A DNA stretch of 64,000 nt from SLRI01 sp964393275 (lineage in GTDB: Bacteria > Pseudomonadota > Alphaproteobacteria > Geminicoccales > Geminicoccaceae), in the NCBI GenBank assembly GCA_964393275.1, contig CAYMTA010000012.1:38943-102942 (forward strand). Direction: 5' to 3'. A program made the position numbers and the translations under genes. The notes beneath the pieces were generated by a model. The model was not told the origin of the DNA, ran no database searches, and saw only the letters and a list, made by a program, of their open reading frames with translations. Position 1 is the first letter of the stretch. The number at the start of each line of letters is the position of its first letter. Below are positions 9,959 to 17,597 of the stretch, in pieces.

Positions 9959-10910
9959 CCTCGCGCACCATGCGATACTGGACCCGCATCAGGGACAGCC
10001 GCCGATAGAAGTTGAGCAGCTCGCGGGCCGGGTCGGTCATGCGCTGGTAGCCCGAGGCGAAGGCGACGATGGTGCCGACCGTGGTCGAGCCCTGCAGCAC
10101 CAGCCAGCCGCCGATGGCGAGGATGCTGAGCGGCCCCAGATGGCCGAGCAGGTTGTTGAACGCCTTGAGCGCGAACTTGACGACGGCGAAGCGGATCCGG
10201 AGCCCGTAGAGGGCTTCCACCAGCCGATCGGCGCGCTGCTCGGCGGCATCGGTCGCACGCTCGTCGAGCGCCGCCTCGCCGAGCTCGCGGGTGGCGGCGG
10301 TCTTGCGCCCGGCGAGCCGGTCGAGCCTCGGCTGCATCACCGCGACGGCGACGATCGAGGGCACGAAGAGACCGATCGCGACGATGGCGACCTTCGGGTC
10401 GACGACCAGCATGTAGGCGGCGACGCTGGCGACGATGCCGCCCTGCAGCAGCGGGAAGGCCACCGCCTCGCCGACGAAGCCGCCGAGCTTCTCCGCCTCG
10501 GCCACGAGGATCGACTGGGCGGTGCCGTCGGCGAGCTCGTCGCCGCCGGCGAGGATGCGCCGGCGCAGCCGCCGGGTGATGCCCTGCGCGACCCGCTCCT
10601 GATAGATGTTGCGCAGCAGCTTCAGCCCGCCCTGCAGGAGCGCCGCCGCGAGATAGAGGCCGCCGAGCGTCAGCAGCAGCCCCGGGTCGCGGCCGCCGAT
10701 GGCATCGTCGATCAGCCGCCGCTGCAGGTCGATGGGCGCCAGGGTCAGGGGGAAGATGACGAGCGTCAGCAGGAACAGGGGCACCTGCTGGCGCCGGCTC
10801 GCGGCCAGGACATAAGCATAGAGACCCGGCGGCAATTGCGCCAACGGCTGCCCGCCGACGCCGGGCAGCATCGCCCGCATCACCGCCGTTTCCGACCCGA
10901 CCGGGGTCAC
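9942..10910 (-). CDS. ABC exporter transmembrane-domain protein lacking an ATPase domain
   Basis: A 322-residue membrane protein resembling only the membrane half of type-I ABC exporters. Predicted helices lie near residues 42-60, 78-100, 145-165, 170-190 and 255-280. The protein stops after REAAEGL, where the linker to the nucleotide-binding domain would begin; no Walker A or LSGGQ signature follows in any frame. The GTG at 10910 follows AAGGCGGCAG; an ATG at 10880 is an alternative. The neighbours are unrelated. It could be an orphan half that borrows an ATPase, or a membrane protein that has left the transporter role; the function is not known. Confidence 0.75.
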   Translation of the reverse strand: MTPVGSETAVMRAMLPGVGGQPLAQLPPGLYAYVLAASRRQQVPLFLLTLVIFPLTLAPIDLQRRLIDDAIGGRDPGLLLTLGGLYLAAALLQGGLKLLRNIYQERVAQGITRRLRRRILAGGDELADGTAQSILVAEAEKLGGFVGEAVAFPLLQGGIVASVAAYMLVVDPKVAIVAIGLFVPSIVAVAVMQPRLDRLAGRKTAATRELGEAALDERATDAAEQRADRLVEALYGLRIRFAVVKFALKAFNNLLGHLGPLSILAIGGWLVLQGSTTVGTIVAFASGYQRMTDPARELLNFYRRLSLMRVQYRMVREAAEGL

Positions 10911-11012
10911 CTGCCGCCTTCGCCGTCGCGTTCCATCGGCTGACCGATAGCCGGTCGGGCCGCTTCACGCCAGACGACGACGGGACTCCCGCTCAGCTCC
11001 GGCTGGCGTCGC

Positions 11013-11597
11013 TCAGCCGCCGCTGCCCAGGCTGAAGCTCGGCATGACCGGCATGGCGGAGAAGCCGCCGAGGAGCGACATCGGCGCCGGCACACCCAAA
11101 GACGCGGTCGTGGGCACGACAGTGGGCGCTGTCGTCGGCAGGGCGGCCGGCGGGCCGGCGAGCAGGCTGTTGGCGAAGTCGCCCGTGCCGAGGCTGCCGG
11201 TGCTGCGCGTGATGATCGGCGGACCCTTGCCGTCGGCGGTGCTGGTGATCGTCTCGGTCGCGATGAACCCGACCGATCCGCCCCCCGTGCCGGTGGCGAC
11301 CGCCATCGTCCCGCCGCCGACGATGGGCGCGATGGCGCCGTCGGCCGGCGCCTTGCCGCCACCGCCGGCCACGGTCGTGGCAGCATCGGCATCGAGCGCC
11401 GCCTCGACCCCGCCCCGCGCCGCGTCGAGAATATCGAATCCCGTCCCCTGGGCCCGCGCCGCCTCCACGGCGATGGGTGCCGAGGCGGTGCTGGCGGTGA
11501 TCCAGTCGAGCTGCGCCGCGTCGAGCCGGGTCGGCTCGGCGGCGCCGGCGGCCCCGGTGACGAGCAGTGCCGAAGCCGCGAGCAGGATGGTGCGCAT
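11013..11597 (-). CDS. Secreted protein of unknown function
   Basis: A 194-residue protein I do not recognise. Residues 1-20 form a Sec signal peptide (MRTILLAASALL...AGA/AE). The mature N-terminus RLDAAQLDWITAST resembles the short 'LDxxQLDxVTAG' segment seen in many small secreted alphaproteobacterial proteins of unknown role. The rest is low-complexity, rich in Gly, Ala, Thr and Pro, with a GGGTMAVATGTGGGSVGF segment and no cysteine. The ATG at 11597 follows AAGGGGAGA; upstream in-frame codons are excluded by the signal peptide. It is divergent from rpe across 176 bp. Confidence 0.75.
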   Translation of the reverse strand: MRTILLAASALLVTGAAGAAEPTRLDAAQLDWITASTASAPIAVEAARAQGTGFDILDAARGGVEAALDADAATTVAGGGGKAPADGAIAPIVGGGTMAVATGTGGGSVGFIATETITSTADGKGPPIITRSTGSLGTGDFANSLLAGPPAALPTTAPTVVPTTASLGVPAPMSLLGGFSAMPVMPSFSLGSGG

Positions 11598-11773
11598 GAT
11601 CGTCTCCCCTTTCCCCTCTGGTCGAAGGGCCCCCTCTTGCCGAAGGTCGCATCTGAAACCCGAACGCTCTCGCCGACAAGATGAAAAACGGCTAACCATG
11701 CAGGGGCTGCACCCGGTTATCGCCAGCCCGTCGGCAGCGGCGTGCCGCATGGCCCGAGGCGGAGACCCAGCCC

Positions 11774-12433
11774 GTGAACCCCGACACCCTGATCGCCCCT
11801 TCCATCCTCTCCGCCGACTTCGCCCGGCTCGGCGCGGCGGTGGCGGCGGTCGACCGCGCGGGGGCCGACTGGATCCATCTCGACGTGATGGACGGGCACT
11901 ACGTGCCCAACATCACCTTCGGCCCCGCCATCGTCCGGGCGATCCGCGAAAGCTCGGCCAAGCCCTTCGACTGCCATTTGATGATCGAGCCGGCCGATCC
12001 CTTCATCGCCGCCTTCGCCGAGGCCGGCGCCGATGTGATCACCGTCCACGCCGAGGCCACGACCCACCTCGACCGCTCGCTGCAGCTCATCCAGAGCCTC
12101 GGCAAGCAGGCCGGCGTGGCGCTGAATCCAGCCACCCCCGCCGCCGCCATCGAGCACGTGCTCGACCGGCTCGACCTCGTGCTGGTGATGACCGTCAACC
12201 CGGGCTTCGGCGGCCAGGCCTTCATCCCCGCCATGCTCGAGAAGATCCGCCGCATCAAGGCGCTGACCGCCGGCCGCTCGATCCGCATCGAGGTCGACGG
12301 CGGCATCAACGCCGAGACCGCGCCCAAGGTGATCGCCGCCGGCGCCGACGTCCTGGTCGCCGGCTCCGCCATCTTCGGCCAACCCGACCTCGCCCGCGCC
12401 ATCGAGGCGCTCAGGCCGGGCGTGGTGGCCTGA
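11774..12433 (+). CDS. rpe: Ribulose-phosphate 3-epimerase
   Basis: A 219-residue TIM-barrel enzyme that interconverts ribulose 5-phosphate and xylulose 5-phosphate in the pentose phosphate or Calvin pathway. Visible family motifs are IAPSILSADF at the N-terminus, HLDVMDGHYVPNITFG near residue 35 (metal ligands His and Asp), the conserved CHLMIE near 68, the MTVNPGFGGQ phosphate-site loop near 140 and the catalytic-acid loop VDGGIN near 175. Length is standard. The start is GTG at 11774. The gene is followed by the remains of an MFS gene on the other strand. Confidence 0.97.
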   Translation: MNPDTLIAPSILSADFARLGAAVAAVDRAGADWIHLDVMDGHYVPNITFGPAIVRAIRESSAKPFDCHLMIEPADPFIAAFAEAGADVITVHAEATTHLDRSLQLIQSLGKQAGVALNPATPAAAIEHVLDRLDLVLVMTVNPGFGGQAFIPAMLEKIRRIKALTAGRSIRIEVDGGINAETAPKVIAAGADVLVAGSAIFGQPDLARAIEALRPGVVA

Positions 12434-12489
12434 AGCTCGGCCGCAGAAGGGAAAGCTCGCGAGCAGCAGCACGGCGTGGCGCGCTGTTC

Positions 12490-12835
12490 CCCTCCTGCCC
12501 CCGCCACCCGGGGCTCGGCCACCGGCGCCTCGCGCACCGGCAGGTTAAAAAGCGCCGCGATGATGCCGAGCGCGATGGCGACGCCCCAGGCGAGATCGTA
12601 GGAGCCCAGCCGGTCATAGGCGACGCCGCCGAGCCAGCCGCCGAGGAAGGCGCCGATCTGGTGGGCGACGAAGACGAGGCCCGCCAGCATCGACATGTTG
12701 CGCACGCCGAACATGGTGAGCACGATGCCATTGGTGAGCGGCACGGTCGAGAGCCAGAGGAGGCCCATGGCGGGCGAGCACCAGGACGCCGGAGACGAGC
12801 ACGGTCCGCGCCGTTGCCCACTGGCCCCGCGTCAT
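12490..12835 (-). pseudogene. MFS transporter remnant, internally deleted and frameshifted
   Basis: The ATG at 12833-12835 overlaps the MarR stop (ATGA) and begins MTRGQWATARTVLVSGVLVL, which looks like the start of a major-facilitator permease. About 65 bp later, in another frame, the sequence jumps to the last ~90 residues of such a protein: LTMFGVRNMSMLAGLVFVAH, QIGAFLGGWLGGVAYDRLG and a final helix ending NLPVREAP. Helices 2 to about 9 are missing. An intact gene would be near 1.2 kb. No proper stop ends the C-terminal frame, which runs on into the antisense of rpe. This is the broken target of the adjacent MarR regulator. Confidence 0.8.
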
Positions 12836-13269
12836 CGGGCGTCCCCATCCGCAAGCTCGCCGAGCCGCCCGAGCCGGGCCGCCACCTCCGCCAGCGCCGC
12901 CCGCCCCTCGGCGCCGAGCACCACGTCGACGGCGCGCTGGGCGGCCTGCCAATGCGGCAGGGCCAGCCCGAGGACCGCCTCGGCCCGGGGCGTCAGGGCG
13001 ACGACCCGAGTCCGCTCGTCCGCGCCCGCCCCGACCGCCACGAGATCCCCCCTCGCCAGCACGCGCAAATTGCGGCCGAGCGTGGAGCGGTCGAGGCCGG
13101 TGGCCCGGGCCAGCTCGGTGATGGTCGGCCGCCCCAGCCGTCGGATGGCCCGAAGCAGCGAATACTGCGTCACCTGAAGCCCCGCCGGCGCCAGCGCCCG
13201 ATCGTAGACCCCCGTCAGCGACCGGGCGGCACGGCGGAGATTGGTGCAGTGGCAGGCAACGTCGAGCAC
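12832..13269 (-). CDS. MarR family transcriptional regulator
   Basis: A winged-helix repressor of about 145 residues. The segment CTNLRRAARSLTGVYD is the N-terminal dimer helix. The recognition helix region is PTITELARATGLDRSTLGRN and the wing is DERTRVVALTPRAE. I place the start at GTG 13269 because a perfect 12-bp palindrome lies just upstream at 13275-13286; a TTG at 13305 would extend the protein by 12 residues and put the palindrome inside the gene. No clear ribosome site supports either. The stop overlaps the ATG of the broken MFS gene, so the two formed a coupled regulator-transporter pair. Confidence 0.85.
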   Translation of the reverse strand: MLDVACHCTNLRRAARSLTGVYDRALAPAGLQVTQYSLLRAIRRLGRPTITELARATGLDRSTLGRNLRVLARGDLVAVGAGADERTRVVALTPRAEAVLGLALPHWQAAQRAVDVVLGAEGRAALAEVAARLGRLGELADGDAR

Positions 13270-13274
13270 GATGC

Positions 13275-13286
13275 AGGTATATACCT
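13275..13286. promoter_or_regulatory. Candidate MarR operator
   Basis: AGGTATATACCT is a perfect 12-bp palindrome directly before the likely MarR start and within the divergent region shared with the cyclase gene. AT-rich dyads of this kind are typical MarR-family sites, and its position suggests autoregulation. Confidence 0.55.
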
Positions 13287-13441
13287 CTATTTGTGGATTC
13301 GGCAATCCTTTGCATTGGCGACCCGTGCGGGAGATGGCCCACCCACGGGCGAACGCCGATCCGCGGGTTCATCCGCCTCGGACTCCTGGCCGGGTGGGGT
13401 GTATGCTACAGCCAACGAACGACATCAGGCAGGGGCGCACG

Positions 13442-15637
13442 ATGCCGGAATCGGCCGTCGACCGACGGCTAGCCGCGATCCTCGCTGCCGACGTCGTCGG
13501 CTACAGCCGGTTGATGGCGGCCGATGAAAGCGCCACGCATGCCCGGTTCAAGGCGATGCGGTCCGACCTCATCGAGCCGGCGGTGGGAACGCATGGCGGG
13601 CGCGTCGTCAAGCTGATGGGCGATGGCATGCTGATCGAGTTCCCGAGCGTCGTCGGCGCGGTCGACTGCGCCGTCTCCATCCAGCGCAACCTCCAGGCAC
13701 GAGAGCAGGACCTGCCGGAAGACGAGCGTATCCACCTTCGCATCGGCATCAATCTCGGCGACATCATCCACGACGACGACGACATCTATGGTGACGGCGT
13801 CAACGTCGCAGCCCGCCTTGAAGCGTTGGCCGAGCCCGGCGACATCCTGATATCGGGAAGCGTCCACGAGCATCTGCGCGGCAAGACCGCCCTCGCCTTC
13901 GAGGGCATGGGGCAGCACAGGGTCAAGAACCTCCCGGAGTCGCTGACAGTCTATCGTGTTGGCGGGGTCAGCGGCGTCCGGCACAGGAGGGTCTTCCAAC
14001 CTCGCCGTCGCCTCCTCGCCGGAGCGCTGGCCATGGCCCTGTCGGTTCTCGCGGGCGCAAGCGGGCTCTGGTGGCTCACGACCCGTCCGGATCACGCGAT
14101 CCCGGCCGACCGGCCGTCCATTGCCATCCTGCCCTTCGACAGTCTCGACCCCGACGAAGCCTATTTTGCCGAGGGCCTGGCAGGTGACCTGATCACGGAC
14201 CTGGCCAAGGTCTCGGGCCTCTTCGTCGTCGACCGCAACGCCATCCCCTCCGGCGAGAAGGCGTCGCAGGATGTGCGCGACGTCGCGCGCCGCCTGGGCG
14301 TGCGCTACGTCGTCGAGGGCGACGTGCGCCGCGCTGCCGATCGGCTGCGCATCAACGTGCAGTTGATCGACACGGAGACCGGCAACCATCTCTGGGCAGA
14401 GCGTTTCGAGCGTGACGCAGCCGACATCTTCGCGGTCCAGGACGAGGTTCGCCGACGGATCGTCGAGGCCCTTTCGATCCGCCTGTCACCTGCCGAGGCT
14501 CAGCGCCTGGAGCGGCTGCCGACGACGAACCTGGAGGCTTATGACTATTTCCTCCGCGCCGATCACGCCGCGCGCACGGGCTTCCGGCCAAGATTGCGCG
14601 AGGCGCTCCAGTTCTACACCAGGGCCGCGACGCTCGACCCCGCCTTCGCCGATGCCTTCGCTGCCGACGCGCGCGTTTCGGTGGAGATCATGCGCAACAA
14701 CTACGACGACGTCCTGCCGGGTCCCGTGGCGCGCCAGCGCGCCTACGAGCGCGCCGGCCGGGCGCTGCAGATCGATCCCGAAGCCTCGCTGCCCTTCTCG
14801 GTGCTGGCCGTGCTGCAGGTGGTCGACGGCCGGCATGCCGAGGCGATCGCCTCCGCCGAGCGAGCGGTCGCTCTCGCGCCAAGTGACGCCGAAGCCTACG
14901 CGGCGCTGGGACTCGTACTCACCTTCAGCGGCCGCCATGCCGAGGCCGTGTCGGCGATGGAGCAGGCCATGAAGTTGAACCCGCGGCTGCCGACCAGCGA
15001 CCGCGTGGTGGCCGGCATGGCCCACCTGTTGCACGACCAGCCGGCCCGCGCGGCCGAGATCCTGGAGCTGGCCAGGGCCGAGGCGCCGAACGTCGACGAT
15101 GTGCATGCCATGCTGGCTGCGGCCTATGCCGAGGTCGGTCGGATGGACGATGCCCGTCGGGCAGCCGCCGAGGCGCAGCGCCTCGGCGTCAACGTCTGCA
15201 CCGAGCTCTACCGTGTCATTCTGGGCCCTTTCCGAGAGGAAGTGGATGTGGCGCGCATCCTGGATGCGATGGCTGCCGCCGGCATGTCGGAGTGGCCCCG
15301 GGGCTTCGACGCCAAGTCCCTGGAGCATCTCAAGGCGCCGGACATTCGCCAGATCGTCTTCGGGAAGGTCTGGCAAGGCCGCCTCGAGAGCGGCGGAGCG
15401 GCAATCGCCCAATTCGACGCGGACGGTCGAATGGCTTTCCGGACCGCAGCCATCATCGCCACGGGCCGGGCCTTCATCGAGGGTGACCTGCTCTGCGAGC
15501 AGATCGACGCCACCATGCTGGGTCGGCCGGTATGCGGCCCGATCGTTCGCCGACCGGCCGAATCATCAGAGGCGGACGGCCTGGACTACACCTATGTCAA
15601 CGCCTCGAAGGTCGTTCACTTCGCGGTAGCAGAGTGA
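13442..15637 (+). CDS. Class III adenylate/guanylate cyclase with membrane segment, TolB-like domain and TPR repeats
   Basis: A 731-residue sensor-like protein. Residues ~7-180 are a class III nucleotidyl cyclase domain: the two metal-binding aspartates are in ILAADVVGYSRLM and LMGDGMLIEF, and GDGVNVAARLE is the dimer-interface motif. A helix near residues 191-213 should span the membrane. Then comes a TolB/FlgO-like segment (SIAILPFDSL...FAEGLAGDL) and several TPR units with the PSDAEAYAALGLVL pattern. This architecture is common in rhizobial and related genomes. The ATG follows AGGGGCGCACG. It is divergent from the MarR gene; its 3' end lies 6 bp from the convergent YHS gene. Confidence 0.92.
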   Translation: MPESAVDRRLAAILAADVVGYSRLMAADESATHARFKAMRSDLIEPAVGTHGGRVVKLMGDGMLIEFPSVVGAVDCAVSIQRNLQAREQDLPEDERIHLRIGINLGDIIHDDDDIYGDGVNVAARLEALAEPGDILISGSVHEHLRGKTALAFEGMGQHRVKNLPESLTVYRVGGVSGVRHRRVFQPRRRLLAGALAMALSVLAGASGLWWLTTRPDHAIPADRPSIAILPFDSLDPDEAYFAEGLAGDLITDLAKVSGLFVVDRNAIPSGEKASQDVRDVARRLGVRYVVEGDVRRAADRLRINVQLIDTETGNHLWAERFERDAADIFAVQDEVRRRIVEALSIRLSPAEAQRLERLPTTNLEAYDYFLRADHAARTGFRPRLREALQFYTRAATLDPAFADAFAADARVSVEIMRNNYDDVLPGPVARQRAYERAGRALQIDPEASLPFSVLAVLQVVDGRHAEAIASAERAVALAPSDAEAYAALGLVLTFSGRHAEAVSAMEQAMKLNPRLPTSDRVVAGMAHLLHDQPARAAEILELARAEAPNVDDVHAMLAAAYAEVGRMDDARRAAAEAQRLGVNVCTELYRVILGPFREEVDVARILDAMAAAGMSEWPRGFDAKSLEHLKAPDIRQIVFGKVWQGRLESGGAAIAQFDADGRMAFRTAAIIATGRAFIEGDLLCEQIDATMLGRPVCGPIVRRPAESSEADGLDYTYVNASKVVHFAVAE

Positions 15638-15643
15638 CCCCAC

Positions 15644-16147
15644 TCAGTTGAAGCCCCCCTTCTCGAGGCGCGCCTCGAGGTCAGGCCATTTCTCGGCGGC
15701 GGCGTCGAGGAGCTCATCTCGGGCTGGTCCGTCGAGCGCCTCGACGTAGGTCGGGTCATAGACGAAGTAGAGCTTGCCATCGATGATGCGCCACGCCCGC
15801 TCGGGATCGATGTTCTCGGCGGCATGGCTATCGAGACCGACGCCGAGCGTGCAGTACCCGCCATATTGCGGCGCATAGCGCGCCGGGTCGGCGGCGAAGA
15901 GGTCGCGATGGTCAGCATTGGCGAAATGCCAAGGCGTGCCGAGCCATTCGTAGGAGAAAGCCGGTGAGCCCTTGATCGCCCGACCTTCCGTGAAATAGGC
16001 AACCGTGTCGTAGCCCATGATCGCGACGCCACCGAAGAGCCCCGTGTTCACCACTTCACCTGCGACTGCCTGGGCGCCGAGCGCAACCGTCGACAGCCAG
16101 GCTCCGCAGGCAAGCGAGACCACCTTCCGCGCTGACATCGGCATCAT
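15644..16147 (-). CDS. YHS-domain secreted protein
   Basis: A 167-residue protein whose first ~28 residues form a signal peptide (MSARKVVSLACGAWLSTVALG...AVAG). The mature part has the pattern of the YHS family that precedes many metal-related proteins: VAIMGYDTVAYFTEGRAIKG, a WHFANADHRDLFAADPARYAPQ segment, and YGGYCTLGV. The domain is thought to bind metal or a small ligand, but the role here is unknown. The ATG at 16147 overlaps the TGA of the upstream ankyrin gene, so the two are translated together. Confidence 0.85.
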   Translation of the reverse strand: MMPMSARKVVSLACGAWLSTVALGAQAVAGEVVNTGLFGGVAIMGYDTVAYFTEGRAIKGSPAFSYEWLGTPWHFANADHRDLFAADPARYAPQYGGYCTLGVGLDSHAAENIDPERAWRIIDGKLYFVYDPTYVEALDGPARDELLDAAAEKWPDLEARLEKGGFN

Positions 16148-16761
16148 CCGTGCTCCCGCTGGGTGCCGGCCTCGACGCACCGGCGATAGTACTCCTCGCT
16201 GCCCAAGACCTCGGCCGGCTGGCAGGTAGCGCCATGGCCCTTGAGAAGGCGCACGATGTCGGTCCGCTGCTTGGCCCAGGCCTGTGACAAGGGCGTAAAG
16301 CCGTCGCGGTCGGGCTGGCCGATATCGGCGCCACGCTCGATGAGCAACTCGGCCACGGCAACGTGGCCCTGCTCGGCCGCGAGCATCAGGGGAGTGGCGC
16401 CCGACACGTTCTCGCGATCCCCCAGCACGGCGCCGTTATCGAGCACGAGGGCCGCCACCTCGACGCTGCCACCATAGGCAGCGGCGTGAAGGGGCGTGAG
16501 CCCGCCCTTGTTGCGCGCCATGACGTCGGCTCCGGCCTCGAGCAAGGCAGCTGCGATCTCGGGTTGATCGTTGAGCGCCGCCGCCATCAGGGGCGTTTCC
16601 TGATTGGCGCCGCGCTCGTCCACGCCACCTGACGTCGACAGCAGGTCTTCGACGATGAGCAGGTCGCCTTGCGCGGCCGCGTCGAAAAGTGGGCCAGCAC
16701 GCGCATCCGCCATCCCTGCGGCCACAATGGCAACAACCATGGCCACACTTAAGCGCGGCAC
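16144..16761 (-). CDS. Secreted ankyrin-repeat protein
   Basis: I chose the GTG at 16761 because CAGGAG lies about 9 bases before it; an ATG at 16791 has no ribosome site and spoils the signal peptide. The ~205-residue product begins with a signal peptide (PRLSVAMVVAIVAAGMADARA). Four to five ankyrin repeats follow, for example ETPLMAAALNDQPEIAAALL, GLTPLHAAAYGGSVEVAALV and ATPLMLAAEQGHVAVAELL. The C-terminus has two cysteines (TCQPAEV, RRCVEAG). Such proteins mediate periplasmic protein contacts; the partner may be the coupled YHS protein, which is inference. Confidence 0.88.
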   Translation of the reverse strand: MPRLSVAMVVAIVAAGMADARAGPLFDAAAQGDLLIVEDLLSTSGGVDERGANQETPLMAAALNDQPEIAAALLEAGADVMARNKGGLTPLHAAAYGGSVEVAALVLDNGAVLGDRENVSGATPLMLAAEQGHVAVAELLIERGADIGQPDRDGFTPLSQAWAKQRTDIVRLLKGHGATCQPAEVLGSEEYYRRCVEAGTQREHG

Positions 16762-17020
16762 CTGAACTCGCTCCTGCCCTGCATCGCCCAATTATTACAA
16801 CCATCGATCATTTCGGTAAAGGATATCGGCCATCGACGCTCGAAGGCGGCCGAATGAGCGCGCCGGCCCTGTCGAAAGCCGGGGGAGATCAACGGTGCTC
16901 CTGACGGGGACCCATTCTCGCGCGCGATGGGAAGGCGCAGGGACGGCATCACGAGCGCTTATGGCGGCGGCATCCGCCCGGCCCCGAGGTGCCGCCCCGG
17001 GTGCCCATGGGGCAGTTCAG

Positions 17021-17174
17021 GGCTCGGGTTGTTGCATCGGATGCAACATTCCGGCTCGGGTTGGTGCATCGGCCGCAACATGCACCGCACCAGCGTTGCA
17101 TCGGGCGCACCATAAGGGAACGTTATGTTGCATCGGCTGCATCATTTGCCGGGGCATGATGCATCCGATGCAAC
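17021..17174. repeat. Array of five 17-bp dyads at a 32-bp pitch
   Basis: The perfect unit GTTGCATCGGATGCAAC (17031-17047) has 8-bp arms around one base. Diverged copies start at 17063, 17095, 17127 and 17158, giving steps of 32, 32, 32 and 31 bp, close to three helical turns. The fifth copy matches best in reverse complement. Units 1 and 2 also share the preceding GGCTCGGGTTG (17021 and 17053), a 32-bp tandem repeat. Spacers are 14-15 bp, too short for CRISPR. A 32-bp step breaks the reading frame, so the array is not a protein repeat. Phased binding sites for a dimeric DNA-binding protein, or structured RNA, are the likely readings. Confidence 0.85.
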
Positions 17175-17181
17175 ACCTGTC

Positions 17182-17277
17182 GACGAACGAACCCGGGAAA
17201 ACGACGAACCAACCCGGCAATCGGCCCCGAAAGCCCTGGAAAGCGACGAACGAACCCAACCCGTCGCGAACGAACCC
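17182..17277 (+). repeat. Array of GACGAACGAACCC motifs on a 21-bp grid
   Basis: Copies of GACGAACGAACCC start at 17182 and 17245; GACGAACCAACCC starts at 17203; a variant ending GCGAACGAACCC aligns at 17265. The steps are 21, 42 and 20 bp, with a decayed match near 17224 filling the grid. The motif is not a dyad. The array begins 8 bp after the dyad array ends. 21 bp is two helical turns and also seven codons, so a heptapeptide repeat (TNEPGKT, TNQPGNR...) is open in one frame, but no start or ribosome site supports translation. Confidence 0.75.
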
Positions 17278-17597
17278 GACGGCGCGCAAGTCTTTACAAC
17301 GAAAGGCTTTTTGGCCATTTCCTCAGCCTTGCGGCTGCTTCGATCCCGAGCCTCGTCCAGATTGCCGAGCGAACCCGTGCCGGGCTTGCGTTTCAGGCCG
17401 ATTCAGGATATATTTCCTGTTCGATGAACCGAGAGCGCATCATCGGCACCGCGCCTTCGGCTGAAAACCTCCAGGAGAGGCTCTTTGGGTTTTCCCCTGT
17501 TGCGCACATCCAGCTAGACTGCCATGGCAAGCGCGTTCGCGCCGGCCAATCGGACTGGTCGGGCCGCGCGTCGACGACACAGCTCGAGGAAACCGCC

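Larger units (their letters stand above)
16762..17597. other. Gene-poor region carrying two phased repeat arrays
   Basis: About 836 bp without a convincing gene. Open frames exist in this GC-rich DNA, but none has a family pattern, a good ribosome site and a stable reading frame across the repeats. The central 17021-17277 holds two different phased repeat arrays, described separately. The last part (17400-17597) is the leader of the small lipoprotein gene. Confidence 0.7.

Noticed and set aside
17021..17174. CRISPR array
   Set aside because: The repeats are 17 bp and diverged and the spacers 14-15 bp; no cas genes are present.
16895..17464. A 189-codon frame across the repeat arrays with CCIGC and TNEP repeats
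   Set aside because: The Cys-rich parts come from the dyad motif read in shifting frames; the 32-bp pitch is not in frame, and no convincing ribosome site is present.
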